DNA of 51,248 nt, taken from contig SIAJ01000035.1 in assembly GCA_009691845.1 (NCBI GenBank), positions 1 to 51,248 of the forward strand. Direction: 5' to 3'. The translations under genes and the position numbers were made by a program. Below, in pieces: positions 33,484-41,749 of the stretch. Under the pieces are notes generated by a model. The model was given only the letters and a program-made list of their open reading frames with translations. It was not told the DNA's origin and did no database searches. The DNA is from Gemmataceae bacterium. GTDB taxonomy: Bacteria; Planctomycetota; Planctomycetia; Gemmatales; Gemmataceae. Within the stretch, counting starts at the first letter, position 1. Every line of letters begins with the position of its first letter.

Positions 33484-33954
33484 ATGCCGACCGACCATCC
33501 CCGTTTCGATTCCCTCGCACAAGAAGTCTATCTTGGCCTCTGGCGAACCTACGATCGCTTGCGGGCTCTCGAAGACGAACTCTTTGCCGGCTTCGAGTTG
33601 ACGGCCCAGCAGTACAACGTGCTGCGACTACTCAAGGCCGCCCAGCCGGAGTCGGTGCCAACGCTATCGCTTGTCGAACGACTCGTCTCCCGGGCACCGG
33701 ATGTGACGCGTATGATCGATCGTCTCAAGCAGGGAGGCCTGGTCACACGCGAACGCTCCGTCGGCGATCGAAGAGTCGTTCGTGTCGCGATCACGGAAGC
33801 TGGTATCTCGTTGTTGCAGAAAATCGCCGGACCCCTGGAAGAGTGCCATGCGAAGCAACTGGGACATTTATCCCAGGCGGATTTGAAAAGACTATCGGAG
33901 TTGTTGCGTGAGGCACGACGGCCACACGAGGCGGAGCGGAGTGCTTGGGGCTAG
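33484..33954 (+). CDS. MarR-family transcriptional regulator
   Basis: A 156-residue winged-helix protein. The helix-turn-helix spans about 35-85 (LTAQQYNVLRLLKAAQPESVPTLSLVERLV, VTRMIDRLKQGGLVTRERS), and the wing carries GDRRVVRVAITEAG, the MarR signature with its DxR residues. It probably binds as a dimer to a palindrome and senses a small phenolic or stress ligand. ATG follows GAGGA. No efflux or detoxification gene is co-oriented next to it; the ABC exporter 3.4 kb away is a possible but unproven target. The stop codon directly touches a REP-like element. Confidence 0.9.
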   Translation: MPTDHPRFDSLAQEVYLGLWRTYDRLRALEDELFAGFELTAQQYNVLRLLKAAQPESVPTLSLVERLVSRAPDVTRMIDRLKQGGLVTRERSVGDRRVVRVAITEAGISLLQKIAGPLEECHAKQLGHLSQADLKRLSELLREARRPHEAERSAWG

Positions 33955-34136
33955 TAGTGGGCAAACTCCGTGTGCCGACCTTCCGCTCGCGGAGAGCTTA
34001 TGCATCAAGCAAAAAATGTGGCGGTAGGCCTCCAGGCCTGCCGAAGGACCGTCCGAAAGTGCCGCGAAATTCGTCGGGACAGGCCTGGAGGCCTATCCCA
34101 CATAGATTCCTGCACAACCTCGGAGTGTGCGGGTAC
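33954..34136. repeat. Composite nested palindromic element, copy 2
   Basis: Outer ends GTAGTGGGCAAACTCCG (33954-33970) and CGGAGTGTGCGGGTAC (34121-34136) match the 9788-type REP. Nested inside are two opposed hairpins of the GGCCTCC-AGGCC type (34024-34042 and 34077-34100). The segment from about 33990 to 34120 is the inverted homologue of 28090-28205. It fills the gap between the convergent marR-like and U32 genes. Confidence 0.85.
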
Positions 34137-34149
34137 CAGGAAGGCACTT

Positions 34150-36684
34150 CTACACCAACTGCAAAGTCCCCCGCGTGACGCCAAGCTGATTCATCGCCCG
34201 CAGCGATCGCCAGGTGCCTTGACCGTTGTCTTTTCCGTCGATCACGCGCCGATAGGCATTCAACAAAGGAACGATCTGGTCCGGCGATTCCCGAAGCAAT
34301 TCCACGCGAAAACAGTGCAGCCCGAGCGATTGCATCTGGGCGACGTACTCGGCCGCGGATTGGGGCACGGCGTTGAAAACCGTGTTCCGGCAACCCGCAT
34401 CCGGCGTCACGGGGAACGCTGAGCCGACGCGATCTTTCAATTCGATCTTGTGTAGATCGCATGGCCGACCGCAGTCCCGCCAGTCTTTGCCTTCTGAAAG
34501 GAACGCGGCGAAGACACAGTGCTCCATGTGAAACATCGGCATGTGTTGATGGATGACCGATTCGAACCAATTCGGATTGCTGCGGCGAAGGAGAGACTTG
34601 TATTGCTCCCAGTTCATGTCGTAACTCGGCACTAGCCGGGAGAAGCCTTCGCGCATCAGCAAGTCGGCCGTCAATTCGTTCGCGACGTTCAGGGAGAAAT
34701 CGCCGATGCATTCGATCTGCGGGGCATTTTCGCGAAGATACAGCATCGCACCCAGATTGCGAACCAATACGGCATCCGGCTCGGCCTCGACGATTTGCTG
34801 TAAGAACCCCTCTTCGCCCGGCTTCAGAATCCGCATGGTCGCCAGGCCGATCGGCACGCCGGCCGCCTTCGCCTTGGGAACCGCCTCCTTATAGCGACGG
34901 CCATCCTCGAACTCGCAGTAGACCATCGCGGGTTTCAGTAGAAGAACGGCGTCGAGTTGCTCGATGTTGCGCACGAGGACGGACAATGTTGATCGCTGAG
35001 TACCGAGTACTGAGTGCTCAGTACTCAGTACTTCTTTCCTCATCAACGCGAGTGCATTTTCGTCAACGATGGCAACACGCGCGGATTTCTGAATCGCTTC
35101 GAGCAACCCGGTCACAGCCTGCCGGCGTAGGTCGTTCAACACGCTGCGAGGCAGCATCGCATTCATCGGCACCCGGCAAGCGAGTTCGCCTAATTCAAAG
35201 GGAGTGTCGCCAACGCGCGAGAGTTGTTCGCGCACAGCCTCGATGGTCAGCGGGTGCTTCTTGGCTTCCTGAATTGGCCCCGGCCAGTTTGCCGAAGCCG
35301 AGTGGCCCTCGCGATCTTGAACGGTCAGCGTCAGTTGGCCACCGATCTCGCCATCGAGTGTCATCGAGACCGGGGCTCGCCTGGCAATCGGATCCCCCGC
35401 ATACGTATTTTCCAGGCGTTTTTTCATCGCCGGATCATCGGTCTTCCAGACGATCACGCCTGTCGGAATCGCGGCCAGGTCGATCGAGTCCGCCTGGAAG
35501 AACACTTCGACCTGGCTACTACCAGGACGGCCTGCGCGCACTTCCCAGATGCGACCGCCTGGTTCCTTGTCCTGCGGCTTGCCGAGATCAAAAACGACTC
35601 CGTCGCCCGGTGCCAGAATTGACGGATCCGCATTCGCTAATGCGATCCGAACCCCGCGACTCGTCACTCCTGCAACCGTGCCGACGTTCAGGCCCCGGCT
35701 CTTCGGGAATCGGCCCCGGACGAGTTTTTGGTGATTTGGTCCTTCCAGGAAGCCTGGCGTGAATCCGCGCGAGAAGGTCTGCTGCAATTCTTGCTTCTGT
35801 TCGTCGGGAAGACGAAACGGCCGATCGGCTTTGGCGGCATCGATGGCATCGCGATAGGCCTTCGTCGCGGCAGCAACATAATGCGATGTTTTCAGTCGGC
35901 CTTCAATCTTGAAGCTGATGACACCCGATTCGATCATCTCGTTCACGAATTCGTGCCCCGCTAAATCCTGCGGGCTCAGCAAATATGCACGATCGCCGAG
36001 ATCGCGAAGTTCGCCATCCACGACCAGTTCATATGGAAGCCGACAGGCTTGAGCACATTGCCCGCGGTTGGCACTTCGTCCGCCGAGAGCTTCGCTCGTC
36101 AGGCATTGGCCCGAATAGGCCACGCACAACGCACCGTGAACGAACACCTCCACCGGCACCTTGGTTCGTTCGACGACCTTGCGAATCTCGGCAACCGATA
36201 ATTCTCGAGCGAGAACGACGCGGCGAATCTGGAGGTTCTCGCGAGCCCATTCGATCGCTCGCGGTTCCGTCATCGTCATCTGCGTCGAGGCGTGGACGTG
36301 CAGTCCAGGAGCCATCTTGGCGATGAGCCGGGCCAGGCCGAGATCCTGAACGATCACCGCGTCCGTGCCCGCTGCCGCGATCAGCCGGACATAGGCCGCG
36401 ACATCTTCGAGTTCGTTACTGAAGATCAGCGTGTTGAGCGTGACGAAGCCCTTGATGTTGCGGGCATGCAGAAAATCGATGACCTTCGGCAATTCCTCGG
36501 GCTCGAAGTTCGCGGCCCGATGGCGGGCGTTGAATGCCGTCAGGCCGAAATAGACAGCGTCGGCCCCGTTGGCACAGGCGGCCCGAAGAGCATCCCAGTC
36601 GCCGGCAGGGGCAAGTAGTTCGGCAGTCGCGAGATGTGTGCTTGGCAAGTTAATGGAACCATTCTCCTTGAGGTTATGTTCCAT
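34150..36684 (-). CDS. U32 family peptidase-like protein (RlhA/TrhP-type)
   Basis: An 844-residue protein whose N-terminal U32 barrel begins LLAPAGDWDALRAACANGADAVYFG (23-47). The family cysteines are C187, C194, C210 and C214 in GALCVAYSGQC and SANRGQCAQAC. Relatives hydroxylate rRNA (RlhA, C2501 of 23S) or tRNA U34 (TrhP) and are not true peptidases. The chain is longer than RlhA (about 670). A middle domain resembles DUF3656, and the extra C-terminal part has its own cluster MEHCVFAAF...DCGRPCDLH plus CRNTVFNAVPQ, as in fused planctomycete forms. A GAGTACT repeat (34998-35033) is read in frame as LSTEHSVLGTQRSTLS, near residue 555. Start is chosen at the ATG whose upstream codons lack family similarity. 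Confidence 0.85.
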   Translation of the reverse strand: MEHNLKENGSINLPSTHLATAELLAPAGDWDALRAACANGADAVYFGLTAFNARHRAANFEPEELPKVIDFLHARNIKGFVTLNTLIFSNELEDVAAYVRLIAAAGTDAVIVQDLGLARLIAKMAPGLHVHASTQMTMTEPRAIEWARENLQIRRVVLARELSVAEIRKVVERTKVPVEVFVHGALCVAYSGQCLTSEALGGRSANRGQCAQACRLPYELVVDGELRDLGDRAYLLSPQDLAGHEFVNEMIESGVISFKIEGRLKTSHYVAAATKAYRDAIDAAKADRPFRLPDEQKQELQQTFSRGFTPGFLEGPNHQKLVRGRFPKSRGLNVGTVAGVTSRGVRIALANADPSILAPGDGVVFDLGKPQDKEPGGRIWEVRAGRPGSSQVEVFFQADSIDLAAIPTGVIVWKTDDPAMKKRLENTYAGDPIARRAPVSMTLDGEIGGQLTLTVQDREGHSASANWPGPIQEAKKHPLTIEAVREQLSRVGDTPFELGELACRVPMNAMLPRSVLNDLRRQAVTGLLEAIQKSARVAIVDENALALMRKEVLSTEHSVLGTQRSTLSVLVRNIEQLDAVLLLKPAMVYCEFEDGRRYKEAVPKAKAAGVPIGLATMRILKPGEEGFLQQIVEAEPDAVLVRNLGAMLYLRENAPQIECIGDFSLNVANELTADLLMREGFSRLVPSYDMNWEQYKSLLRRSNPNWFESVIHQHMPMFHMEHCVFAAFLSEGKDWRDCGRPCDLHKIELKDRVGSAFPVTPDAGCRNTVFNAVPQSAAEYVAQMQSLGLHCFRVELLRESPDQIVPLLNAYRRVIDGKDNGQGTWRSLRAMNQLGVTRGTLQLV
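34998..35033. repeat. GAGTACT/GTGCT repeat inside the U32 coding sequence
   Basis: Units of GAGTACC, GAGTACT, GAGTGCT, CAGTACT, CAGTACT follow each other in two orientations, making a partial palindrome. The length keeps the frame. Relative to the tandem array upstream of ribE the units are the same type. The encoded peptide is Ser/Thr/Leu-rich and lies between the middle and C-terminal domains. Confidence 0.75.
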
Positions 36685-36733
36685 CTTAGCACGAATTCGA
36701 AGCTCAGTCGCCCCCTCGCTCCGCGACAGCAAG

Positions 36734-36831
36734 GTAGCCCGATTCGCGAGAGGGAGACGGGACTTGCGCTGGCAACGATGTCTCGGGCCAGGAAGAAGTC
36801 TCGCTTCCCTCTCGCGGAGCGAGAGGGCTAC
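36734..36831. repeat. REP pair, CCCTCTCGC type
   Basis: The right unit is perfect: CCCTCTCGC, GGA, GCGAGAGGG, then CTAC (36807-36831), which on the minus strand is GTAG plus a 9-bp hairpin with a TCC loop. The left unit (36734-36755) starts GTAGCCC and keeps CGCGAGAGGGAG but has lost part of the stem. It lies between two minus-strand genes. Confidence 0.85.
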
Positions 36832-36832
36832 A

Positions 36833-38053
36833 TTACGCGCGAACGATCTCGTTCACGTCGAGAACATACACTTGACGGGTTTCCCCGTGCCCGGAGTCGA
36901 TGCACACTTGCGTGCCATCGCGATTCCAGCGTGGATGCAGGTCGCAGCGGAATGGTCCCGTCAGCATCGGCGGCAAGTGAAACTGGTTGAGATCGTATCG
37001 CCGGCCGGTCTTCGGGTTGAAGAGCATCAGCCACTGCAAACGCTTCTTGTCAGGGTAGGTATCGTTCAGGATCCACTTTCGGTCGGGCGAATAGGAGCAG
37101 TGACCGTCCGACGTCAGCACATCGCCGCCGAGGACCGTGCCTTTGCCCTCCAGGTCGATCAAGCAAAACTTGTTGCCTTGATCCTTTGTCTTCACCCAGG
37201 CCAGGATGGTTTCGTCGTCACGCCAGTCGAAGTGGGAGACCATGCCGGTGTCCCAGGTTAACCGCAAATCGCTGCCGTCCGGCTTGCATGTGTACAGGCG
37301 GGTCATCCAAGGTTTCTCGAACACCCGCCAGCGATGCAAGAAGAGAAATCGCGTTCCCGATGGATTGAATTGCAAGTGATTCATCCAGTGATGCGAGCCT
37401 GCGAACCGTTCATCGGGCTTGTTTTTCGCGAGTTTCGCGGTGGGCACGACAAGTTCGTGCTTGCCCGTGCTCATGTCCATCCACCAGATACCATCTTTCT
37501 CGGGTGCCGGGTCGTTGGGAAACTTTTCGGGCAGGGCACAGTAACCGTATCCCGGTCGAAGCCGTTGCAGCCGATCGAACGGCAACGAGACGGCCTGCTT
37601 ACCATCGTTGCTCAGAGCGTAGATCGGGCGTGGCAGCGTTCGCGTTTTGTTCGAATGCACATCGCGGACGATGGCCACGTACTCCTTGTCCGCAACCGAG
37701 TTGTACACGACCTCCTTGTCCGGAGCGGAGCCGAGCCATTGCAACATCGTTCCCTGTTGCCAGCACCAGGCGGCCGTCTTGTCGAACGGAATGTAGCGAT
37801 CCTTATCCTTGAGATCGACCATGCCGAGCGTCAGTTCCTCGCCAGTCTTGGGCTGGCGATCGCAGAAATCGATCTCCATCGACAAGTGATAGCGACCGGT
37901 TTTGTCCCAGGGACATTTGTCGTAGTAGCCGACGAAATGGTGCTTGGGTCCGCTCGTGATGGCTCGGGCCGGCAGCTTGGTGGCAGCCTCCTGGCCAAAT
38001 ATGTGCGTGCTGGCGGCCGTGCCGAGGAGTGAGACGAATTCACGACGATTCAT
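36833..38053 (-). CDS. Tat-exported beta-propeller protein
   Basis: A 406-residue protein starting MNRREFVSLLGTAASTHIFG, a twin-arginine-type signal although the motif is RRE-F-V rather than the strict SRRxFLK. The body has repeated strands of TolB or WD40-like type (WMDMSTGKHELVV, RLYTCKPDGSDLRLTWD, GTVLGGDVLTSDGHCSYSPDRKWIL, WLMLFNPKTGRRYDL), indicating a six- or seven-bladed propeller. GPKHHFVGYYDKCPWD and HPRWNRDGTQVCIDSGH are striking. Propellers of this kind include oligogalacturonate lyases, but catalytic residues are not identifiable, so I leave the function open. Confidence 0.7.
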   Translation of the reverse strand: MNRREFVSLLGTAASTHIFGQEAATKLPARAITSGPKHHFVGYYDKCPWDKTGRYHLSMEIDFCDRQPKTGEELTLGMVDLKDKDRYIPFDKTAAWCWQQGTMLQWLGSAPDKEVVYNSVADKEYVAIVRDVHSNKTRTLPRPIYALSNDGKQAVSLPFDRLQRLRPGYGYCALPEKFPNDPAPEKDGIWWMDMSTGKHELVVPTAKLAKNKPDERFAGSHHWMNHLQFNPSGTRFLFLHRWRVFEKPWMTRLYTCKPDGSDLRLTWDTGMVSHFDWRDDETILAWVKTKDQGNKFCLIDLEGKGTVLGGDVLTSDGHCSYSPDRKWILNDTYPDKKRLQWLMLFNPKTGRRYDLNQFHLPPMLTGPFRCDLHPRWNRDGTQVCIDSGHGETRQVYVLDVNEIVRA

Positions 38054-38185
38054 GGTCAAGCCCCAATGAGTGTTCGGTACGAGTGGAACCGACTGGGTAG
38101 CCAGATCAGCTCTCATGTACTTTTCCCGCTCCTCGCAAGGAATGTCGTCAGGCGGAGCGGGAAGCGCACAATACCGCTCAACTGG

Positions 38186-39190
38186 CTACTTCATGGTCCT
38201 GAGCACCCGTCCATTATCGCTGTCGGCAATGTACATCGTGCCATCCGGTCCGATGGCAATGCCGTGCGGCCTGGAGAGGGAAACTTCGAGTGCAGAGTTT
38301 CCTGCCCCGTCCTTGCCTTTCTTCCCTGTGCCCGCGATTCGAGTGATCGAACCACTCTTCACCTCGAACTTGCGGATGCAATGATTCTCGGTGTCGGCAA
38401 TCAGGACGTCGCCGGCCGGGTCAATCCAAAGAAACTTCGGGCCATCCATTTTCGCCTTGAGGGCCGGTCCGCCATCCCCGGAGAAACCCTTCTCCCCCGT
38501 ACCCGCCACGGTGCGAATCTTGCCCTCTTCAACAACCCGAAGGGCGTGCCCGCTTCGTTCGAGGATCCAGATTCGCCCGGCTTTATCGACCGTGACCACG
38601 CGTGGATCGACCAGCGGGGCCTCGGCGGCAACCGCTCCATCTTTCGGTACACCCTTCATCCCATTGCCCGCGACACTCACGATCATGCCGGTCTTGAGAT
38701 CGATTTTGCGAATCCGCCGATTGCCGAGATCGCAAACGTAAAGGTTTTTGGCTTCTGCGTCGAGCGAGACGTGATAGGCCTGGTCGAACTTCGCCTCCGT
38801 GGCCGGCCCGCCATCGCCCCCGGTCCCCTTATCGCTGCCGGCAATGGTTGTGACCTCGCCGGTTTTCGAATTGAGCTTGCGAACCTGGTGGTTGGAAGTA
38901 TCCGCGATGTAAATCATTCCGTCCGGCGCAACGACCAAATTATGCGGCGAGTTGAACTCGGCCTCGGCACCCTTGCCGTCCTTCACGCCCTTCTTGCCGC
39001 CGGCTAGTACGGTCACTTTGCCGGACGAATCAAGCTGAATGACGCGATGCCCGCCGTACTCGGTCAGAATGAGTTGGCCGTTCAGGAAGTCCATGCCGAA
39101 TGGTTCTTTCAAACCGGTCGTCAGGGGAACAAGCTTATCGGCTGCAGAAATCGGCATGGCTGCCAACAGGAGTACGACAAACATTCGCAT
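38186..39190 (-). CDS. Secreted NHL-repeat propeller protein
   Basis: A 334-residue protein with a signal peptide (MRMFVVLLLAAMPISA). Five or six NHL blades follow, each with the pattern PHNLVVAPDGMIYIADTSNHQVRKL, NLYVCDLGNRRIRKI, PKFLWIDPAGDVLIADTENHCIRKF, IAIGPDGTMYIADSDNGRVLR. The TIAGSDKGTGGDGGPATEAK-like loops between blades are typical of planctomycete and acidobacterial NHL proteins. It probably forms one six-bladed propeller in the periplasm; the ligand is unknown. Start follows GGAG. Divergent from the TIGR03067 array with 102 bases between, which should hold both promoters. Confidence 0.82.
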   Translation of the reverse strand: MRMFVVLLLAAMPISAADKLVPLTTGLKEPFGMDFLNGQLILTEYGGHRVIQLDSSGKVTVLAGGKKGVKDGKGAEAEFNSPHNLVVAPDGMIYIADTSNHQVRKLNSKTGEVTTIAGSDKGTGGDGGPATEAKFDQAYHVSLDAEAKNLYVCDLGNRRIRKIDLKTGMIVSVAGNGMKGVPKDGAVAAEAPLVDPRVVTVDKAGRIWILERSGHALRVVEEGKIRTVAGTGEKGFSGDGGPALKAKMDGPKFLWIDPAGDVLIADTENHCIRKFEVKSGSITRIAGTGKKGKDGAGNSALEVSLSRPHGIAIGPDGTMYIADSDNGRVLRTMK

Positions 39191-39292
39191 GGTGTAAACT
39201 CCGGGAAAATGAAACGTGCTAGTGAGATTGGTGTCAAGTATGATACAAAACTGGCGAAGTACTCGTCGGTCGCTGACCAAGCGGAGTCCGGT

Positions 39293-39724
39293 ATGAACGC
39301 GTTAATCCTTGGCCTGGCATTCACCTTGGCCGCCCCCGCACCGAAGGAAACACCCAAGGAAGCTCCCAAGATCGAAGGGGAATGGATAGTCGAATCATTC
39401 GACGGGGACGGCGAAAAAGGACCGGATGGTTCGGTCCTCTTCCTCTTCACGGACACCAAAGTCACCATCAAGGAAGGCAAACGCGATAAGGCGGAGGAAG
39501 CCGGCTACACCGTGGACCTGAAAAAGAAGCCGGCCACGATCGACATCCGCCCCGGCCGGCCCGGAGGCAAGGAAGAAATCGTCCTCGGAATAATCGAAGT
39601 CAAAGGCGATGTCATGAAACTCTGCTTCACGAAAGAAGGGGGCGAACGGCCGACCGAGTTCAAGGGCAACAAGGACAAGCGGACCGCGATGATCACGCTG
39701 AAAAATGTCAAGCTGGCGAAGTAA
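39293..39724 (+). CDS. TIGR03067-like protein 1 of 5
   Basis: A 143-residue planctomycete protein of the TIGR03067 type. It starts with a short hydrophobic stretch (MNALILGLAFTLAAPAPKE) that resembles a signal peptide lacking a basic n-region. Then come GEWIVESFDGDG, YTVDLKKKPATIDI and GIIEVKGDVMKLCFTKEGGERPTEF, the family's lipocalin-like pattern. The other four genes in the array share this layout, and this copy is one of the more diverged at its end. Start is fixed by GGAG six bases upstream. Biochemical role unknown. Confidence 0.78.
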   Translation: MNALILGLAFTLAAPAPKETPKEAPKIEGEWIVESFDGDGEKGPDGSVLFLFTDTKVTIKEGKRDKAEEAGYTVDLKKKPATIDIRPGRPGGKEEIVLGIIEVKGDVMKLCFTKEGGERPTEFKGNKDKRTAMITLKNVKLAK

Positions 39725-39822
39725 TCCGGCAACCGTACGACGGCGAGCGACCGTGCGACCTCACCGCAAACGGTAGGACGATCCTCGATACACTGAAACG
39801 CTGAACGAAAGAGTGACAACAC

Positions 39823-40236
39823 ATGAATACGCTCATTCTCGGCTTGGCCATCATCGTGGCCGCGCCCGCTCCGAAGGAAGCCAAGAAGCCCGAGCCTACC
39901 CTCCTGGGCGAGTGGACTCTTGAATCCGCCGTGTTCATGGGGATGGCGATGCCCGCACCCAAGGGGCGAAGCACCATTACGTTTACGCCGGACGGCAAAT
40001 GCATTGCGATCGAAGGGGACGGGGCCAAGCCGGATACGACGACGTTCACACATGATGCCAAGAAAAGCCCCGCCGAGATCGACCTGATCGAGGGGAAGAA
40101 CCTCAGAATGGCGGGCATCTACAAAATCGAGGGGGAGACTCTGACGATTTGTATTTCCATCATGGGAGATCGCCCGGCCAAATTCGCCGCCAACGACAAG
40201 TTCATGATGATGACACTCAAACGCGTGAAGAAATAG
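39823..40236 (+). CDS. TIGR03067-like protein 2 of 5
   Basis: A 137-residue paralogue: N-terminal hydrophobic stretch MNTLILGLAIIVAAPAPKEA, then LLGEWTLESAVFMG, DAKKSPAEIDLIEG and GIYKIEGETLTICISIMGDRPAKF. Identity to copies 3 and 4 is highest around the GIYKI-GDTLTIC block. It has a weak purine-rich ribosome binding site (GAAAGAG). The insert AVFMGMAMPAPKG replaces the charged loop of copy 1. Located 98 bases after copy 1 with no clear terminator between. Confidence 0.78.
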   Translation: MNTLILGLAIIVAAPAPKEAKKPEPTLLGEWTLESAVFMGMAMPAPKGRSTITFTPDGKCIAIEGDGAKPDTTTFTHDAKKSPAEIDLIEGKNLRMAGIYKIEGETLTICISIMGDRPAKFAANDKFMMMTLKRVKK

Positions 40237-40248
40237 TAACCATCGTGG

Positions 40249-40271
40249 TGCAGGCGGCCCGCCTGCATTTT
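40249..40271 (+). terminator. Hairpin with T-run after array copy 2
   Basis: TGCAGGCG, loop GCC, CGCCTGCA, then TTTT. It lies 12 bases after the stop of copy 2 and only 20 bases before copy 3, so it could end or attenuate transcription within the array. Shape is also compatible with the small palindrome families here. Confidence 0.5.
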
Positions 40272-40290
40272 CGAACTCATTGGAGCAACC

Positions 40291-40698
40291 ATGTTCGCAT
40301 CCACACTGCTGACCCTTGCGATCACTCTCGCGGCCCCGGCCGACAAAGATGGGAAGGCCGAGCCCGGTAAGATCGAAGGCAACTGGATAGTCGAGAAGTA
40401 CATCCAGGGCGGCAAGGAAAACGAAAAGCGCAAGGGCAGCCACTTCACGTTTAAGGACGGGGAAGTGTCCGTCCAGGAAGAAGGGGGCAAGGGGATTGCC
40501 TACAAGGTCGATCCAAAGGCCAACCCGGCCACCCTTGATCTCACTGCCGCCGGTGGCATTCTGGGTGTCTACAAGATCGACGGCGATACGCTGACCATCT
40601 GCTTCCCGAAAGGCGAGAAAGGCGAACGCCCCAAAAAATTCGAATCGCCCGAGGGGTCCGAGTTGGTGCTCATGGTTCTTAAGCGAGAGAAGAAGTGA
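40291..40698 (+). CDS. TIGR03067-like protein 3 of 5
   Basis: A 135-residue paralogue, starting MFASTLLTLAITLAAPADKDG. It shows EGNWIVEKYIQGGKENEK, YKVDPKANPATLDLTAAG and GVYKIDGDTLTICFPKGEKGERPKKF. It ends in VLKREKK, matching the basic LKRxKK terminus shared by most copies. GGAG lies five bases before the ATG. Very lysine- and glutamate-rich after the leader. Confidence 0.78.
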   Translation: MFASTLLTLAITLAAPADKDGKAEPGKIEGNWIVEKYIQGGKENEKRKGSHFTFKDGEVSVQEEGGKGIAYKVDPKANPATLDLTAAGGILGVYKIDGDTLTICFPKGEKGERPKKFESPEGSELVLMVLKREKK

Positions 40699-40720
40699 CT
40701 GCGAAGAACGAAGAATTAGA

Positions 40721-40798
40721 TCACTAATCTTCACTGATCTGCGCTAATAAGTCACTATGGGTTCGGGTTTTCCCGCATGGATTAGTGAAGATTAGTGT
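40721..40798. repeat. CACTAATCTTCACT inverted-repeat element
   Basis: Left arm TCACTAATCTTCACTGATC (40721-40739) and right arm GATTAGTGAAGATTAGTG (40780-40798) are near-perfect inverted repeats around 40 bases. A related element lies at 14309-14398. It separates array copies 3 and 4 and contains no gene. Confidence 0.8.
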
Positions 40799-40832
40799 TC
40801 AAGAGAAGAAGTCAGACCTCACTGGAGTTTTC

Positions 40833-41264
40833 ATGTATTCGACATTGTTAATTGGTTTAGCCCTTTCGGTCGGTGCTCCCGCCGGTAAGGAAGCCCCCAA
40901 GAAAGAAGCCCCCTCCATCGTCGGCGAGTGGCACGGCGAAAAAGCCGTCGGCGGCGGCAAGGAGCGGCCGGTCCCGTCGGGAGGAATCGTATTCACCTTC
41001 TCGGCAGACGGGATGTTCAAAGTGAAGGAAGGTGCCAATGAGAAGCCCGATACGGCGAAATACAAGATCGACGCCAAGAAATCCCCGGCTGAGATCGACA
41101 TGGAAGCCGGCGCCAAAGGCTCGATCCTCGGGATCTTCAAGATCGATGGCGACACGCTGACAATCTGCATCACCGGTGGCAAGGACGGCGAACGGCCTAC
41201 CAAGTTCGAGTCTCTGGAAGGATCGCGGACGATGCTGATGACCTTCAAGCGGGCGAAAAAATAG
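40833..41264 (+). CDS. TIGR03067-like protein 4 of 5
   Basis: A 143-residue paralogue, starting MYSTLLIGLALSVGAPAGKEA. Features include VGEWHGEKAVGGGKERP, YKIDAKKSPAEIDMEAG, GIFKIDGDTLTICITGGKDGERPTKFES and the end MTFKRAKK. GGAG lies five bases upstream of the ATG; the frame is open 16 codons further up, into the flanking repeat, and that extension is rejected. Closest to copy 3 in the C-terminal block. Confidence 0.78.
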   Translation: MYSTLLIGLALSVGAPAGKEAPKKEAPSIVGEWHGEKAVGGGKERPVPSGGIVFTFSADGMFKVKEGANEKPDTAKYKIDAKKSPAEIDMEAGAKGSILGIFKIDGDTLTICITGGKDGERPTKFESLEGSRTMLMTFKRAKK

Positions 41265-41276
41265 CCTCCCATCGGC

Positions 41277-41282
41277 TATAAT
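41277..41282 (+). promoter_or_regulatory. Candidate -10 box for array copy 5
   Basis: A perfect TATAAT 26 bases before the ATG of copy 5. No good -35 box is visible. It would let copy 5 be transcribed independently. Confidence 0.3.
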
Positions 41283-41308
41283 GTCCGAGCGAACTTGGAG
41301 GACCCATC

Positions 41309-41743
41309 ATGAACGCGTTATTCCTTGGACTGGCCCTTGTGGCTGGCGCACCTGCTCTGAAAGGGCCGGCCAAGGGCGATTCGCCACCGATCGAAGGTTT
41401 GTGGGAACTGACCGAGTGGTACATCGACGGCCAGTCGGTCGGGTTTCCTCCAGGCACGTCAACGGAGTTCCTGCCCAAGGGCATCCGCATGTTGAAACAG
41501 GGTGCGGACCAACCGGCCGACGAGCGTGGCTATAAGCTCGTTCCCGACTCCAAGCCAGCCGCGATCGACTACATGCGGCCTTCCGGCGGGGGCATGTCCG
41601 ATGTTTTTTTCGGACTCTACAAGGTCGAGGGTGACACCCTGACCATCGCTTTGGCCGATTCCGGAAACGGTCGGCCCAAGATGCTTGACAAAGGAAGTGA
41701 CGGCGTCTGGACGCACATGAAGTTCAAGCGGACGAAGAAGTAG
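41309..41743 (+). CDS. TIGR03067-like protein 5 of 5
   Basis: A 144-residue paralogue, starting MNALFLGLALVAGAPALKGPAK. It is the most diverged: IEGLWELTEWYIDGQSVGFPPGTSTEF, YKLVPDSKPAAIDYMRP and GLYKVEGDTLTIALADSGNGRPK, where the Cys of the TIC block in copies 2 to 4 is replaced by Ala. It ends in MKFKRTKK. GGAGGA lies six bases upstream. Its stop is only six bases from the end of the convergent VWA/BatA gene. Confidence 0.77.
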   Translation: MNALFLGLALVAGAPALKGPAKGDSPPIEGLWELTEWYIDGQSVGFPPGTSTEFLPKGIRMLKQGADQPADERGYKLVPDSKPAAIDYMRPSGGGMSDVFFGLYKVEGDTLTIALADSGNGRPKMLDKGSDGVWTHMKFKRTKK

Positions 41744-41749
41744 GAGTAA

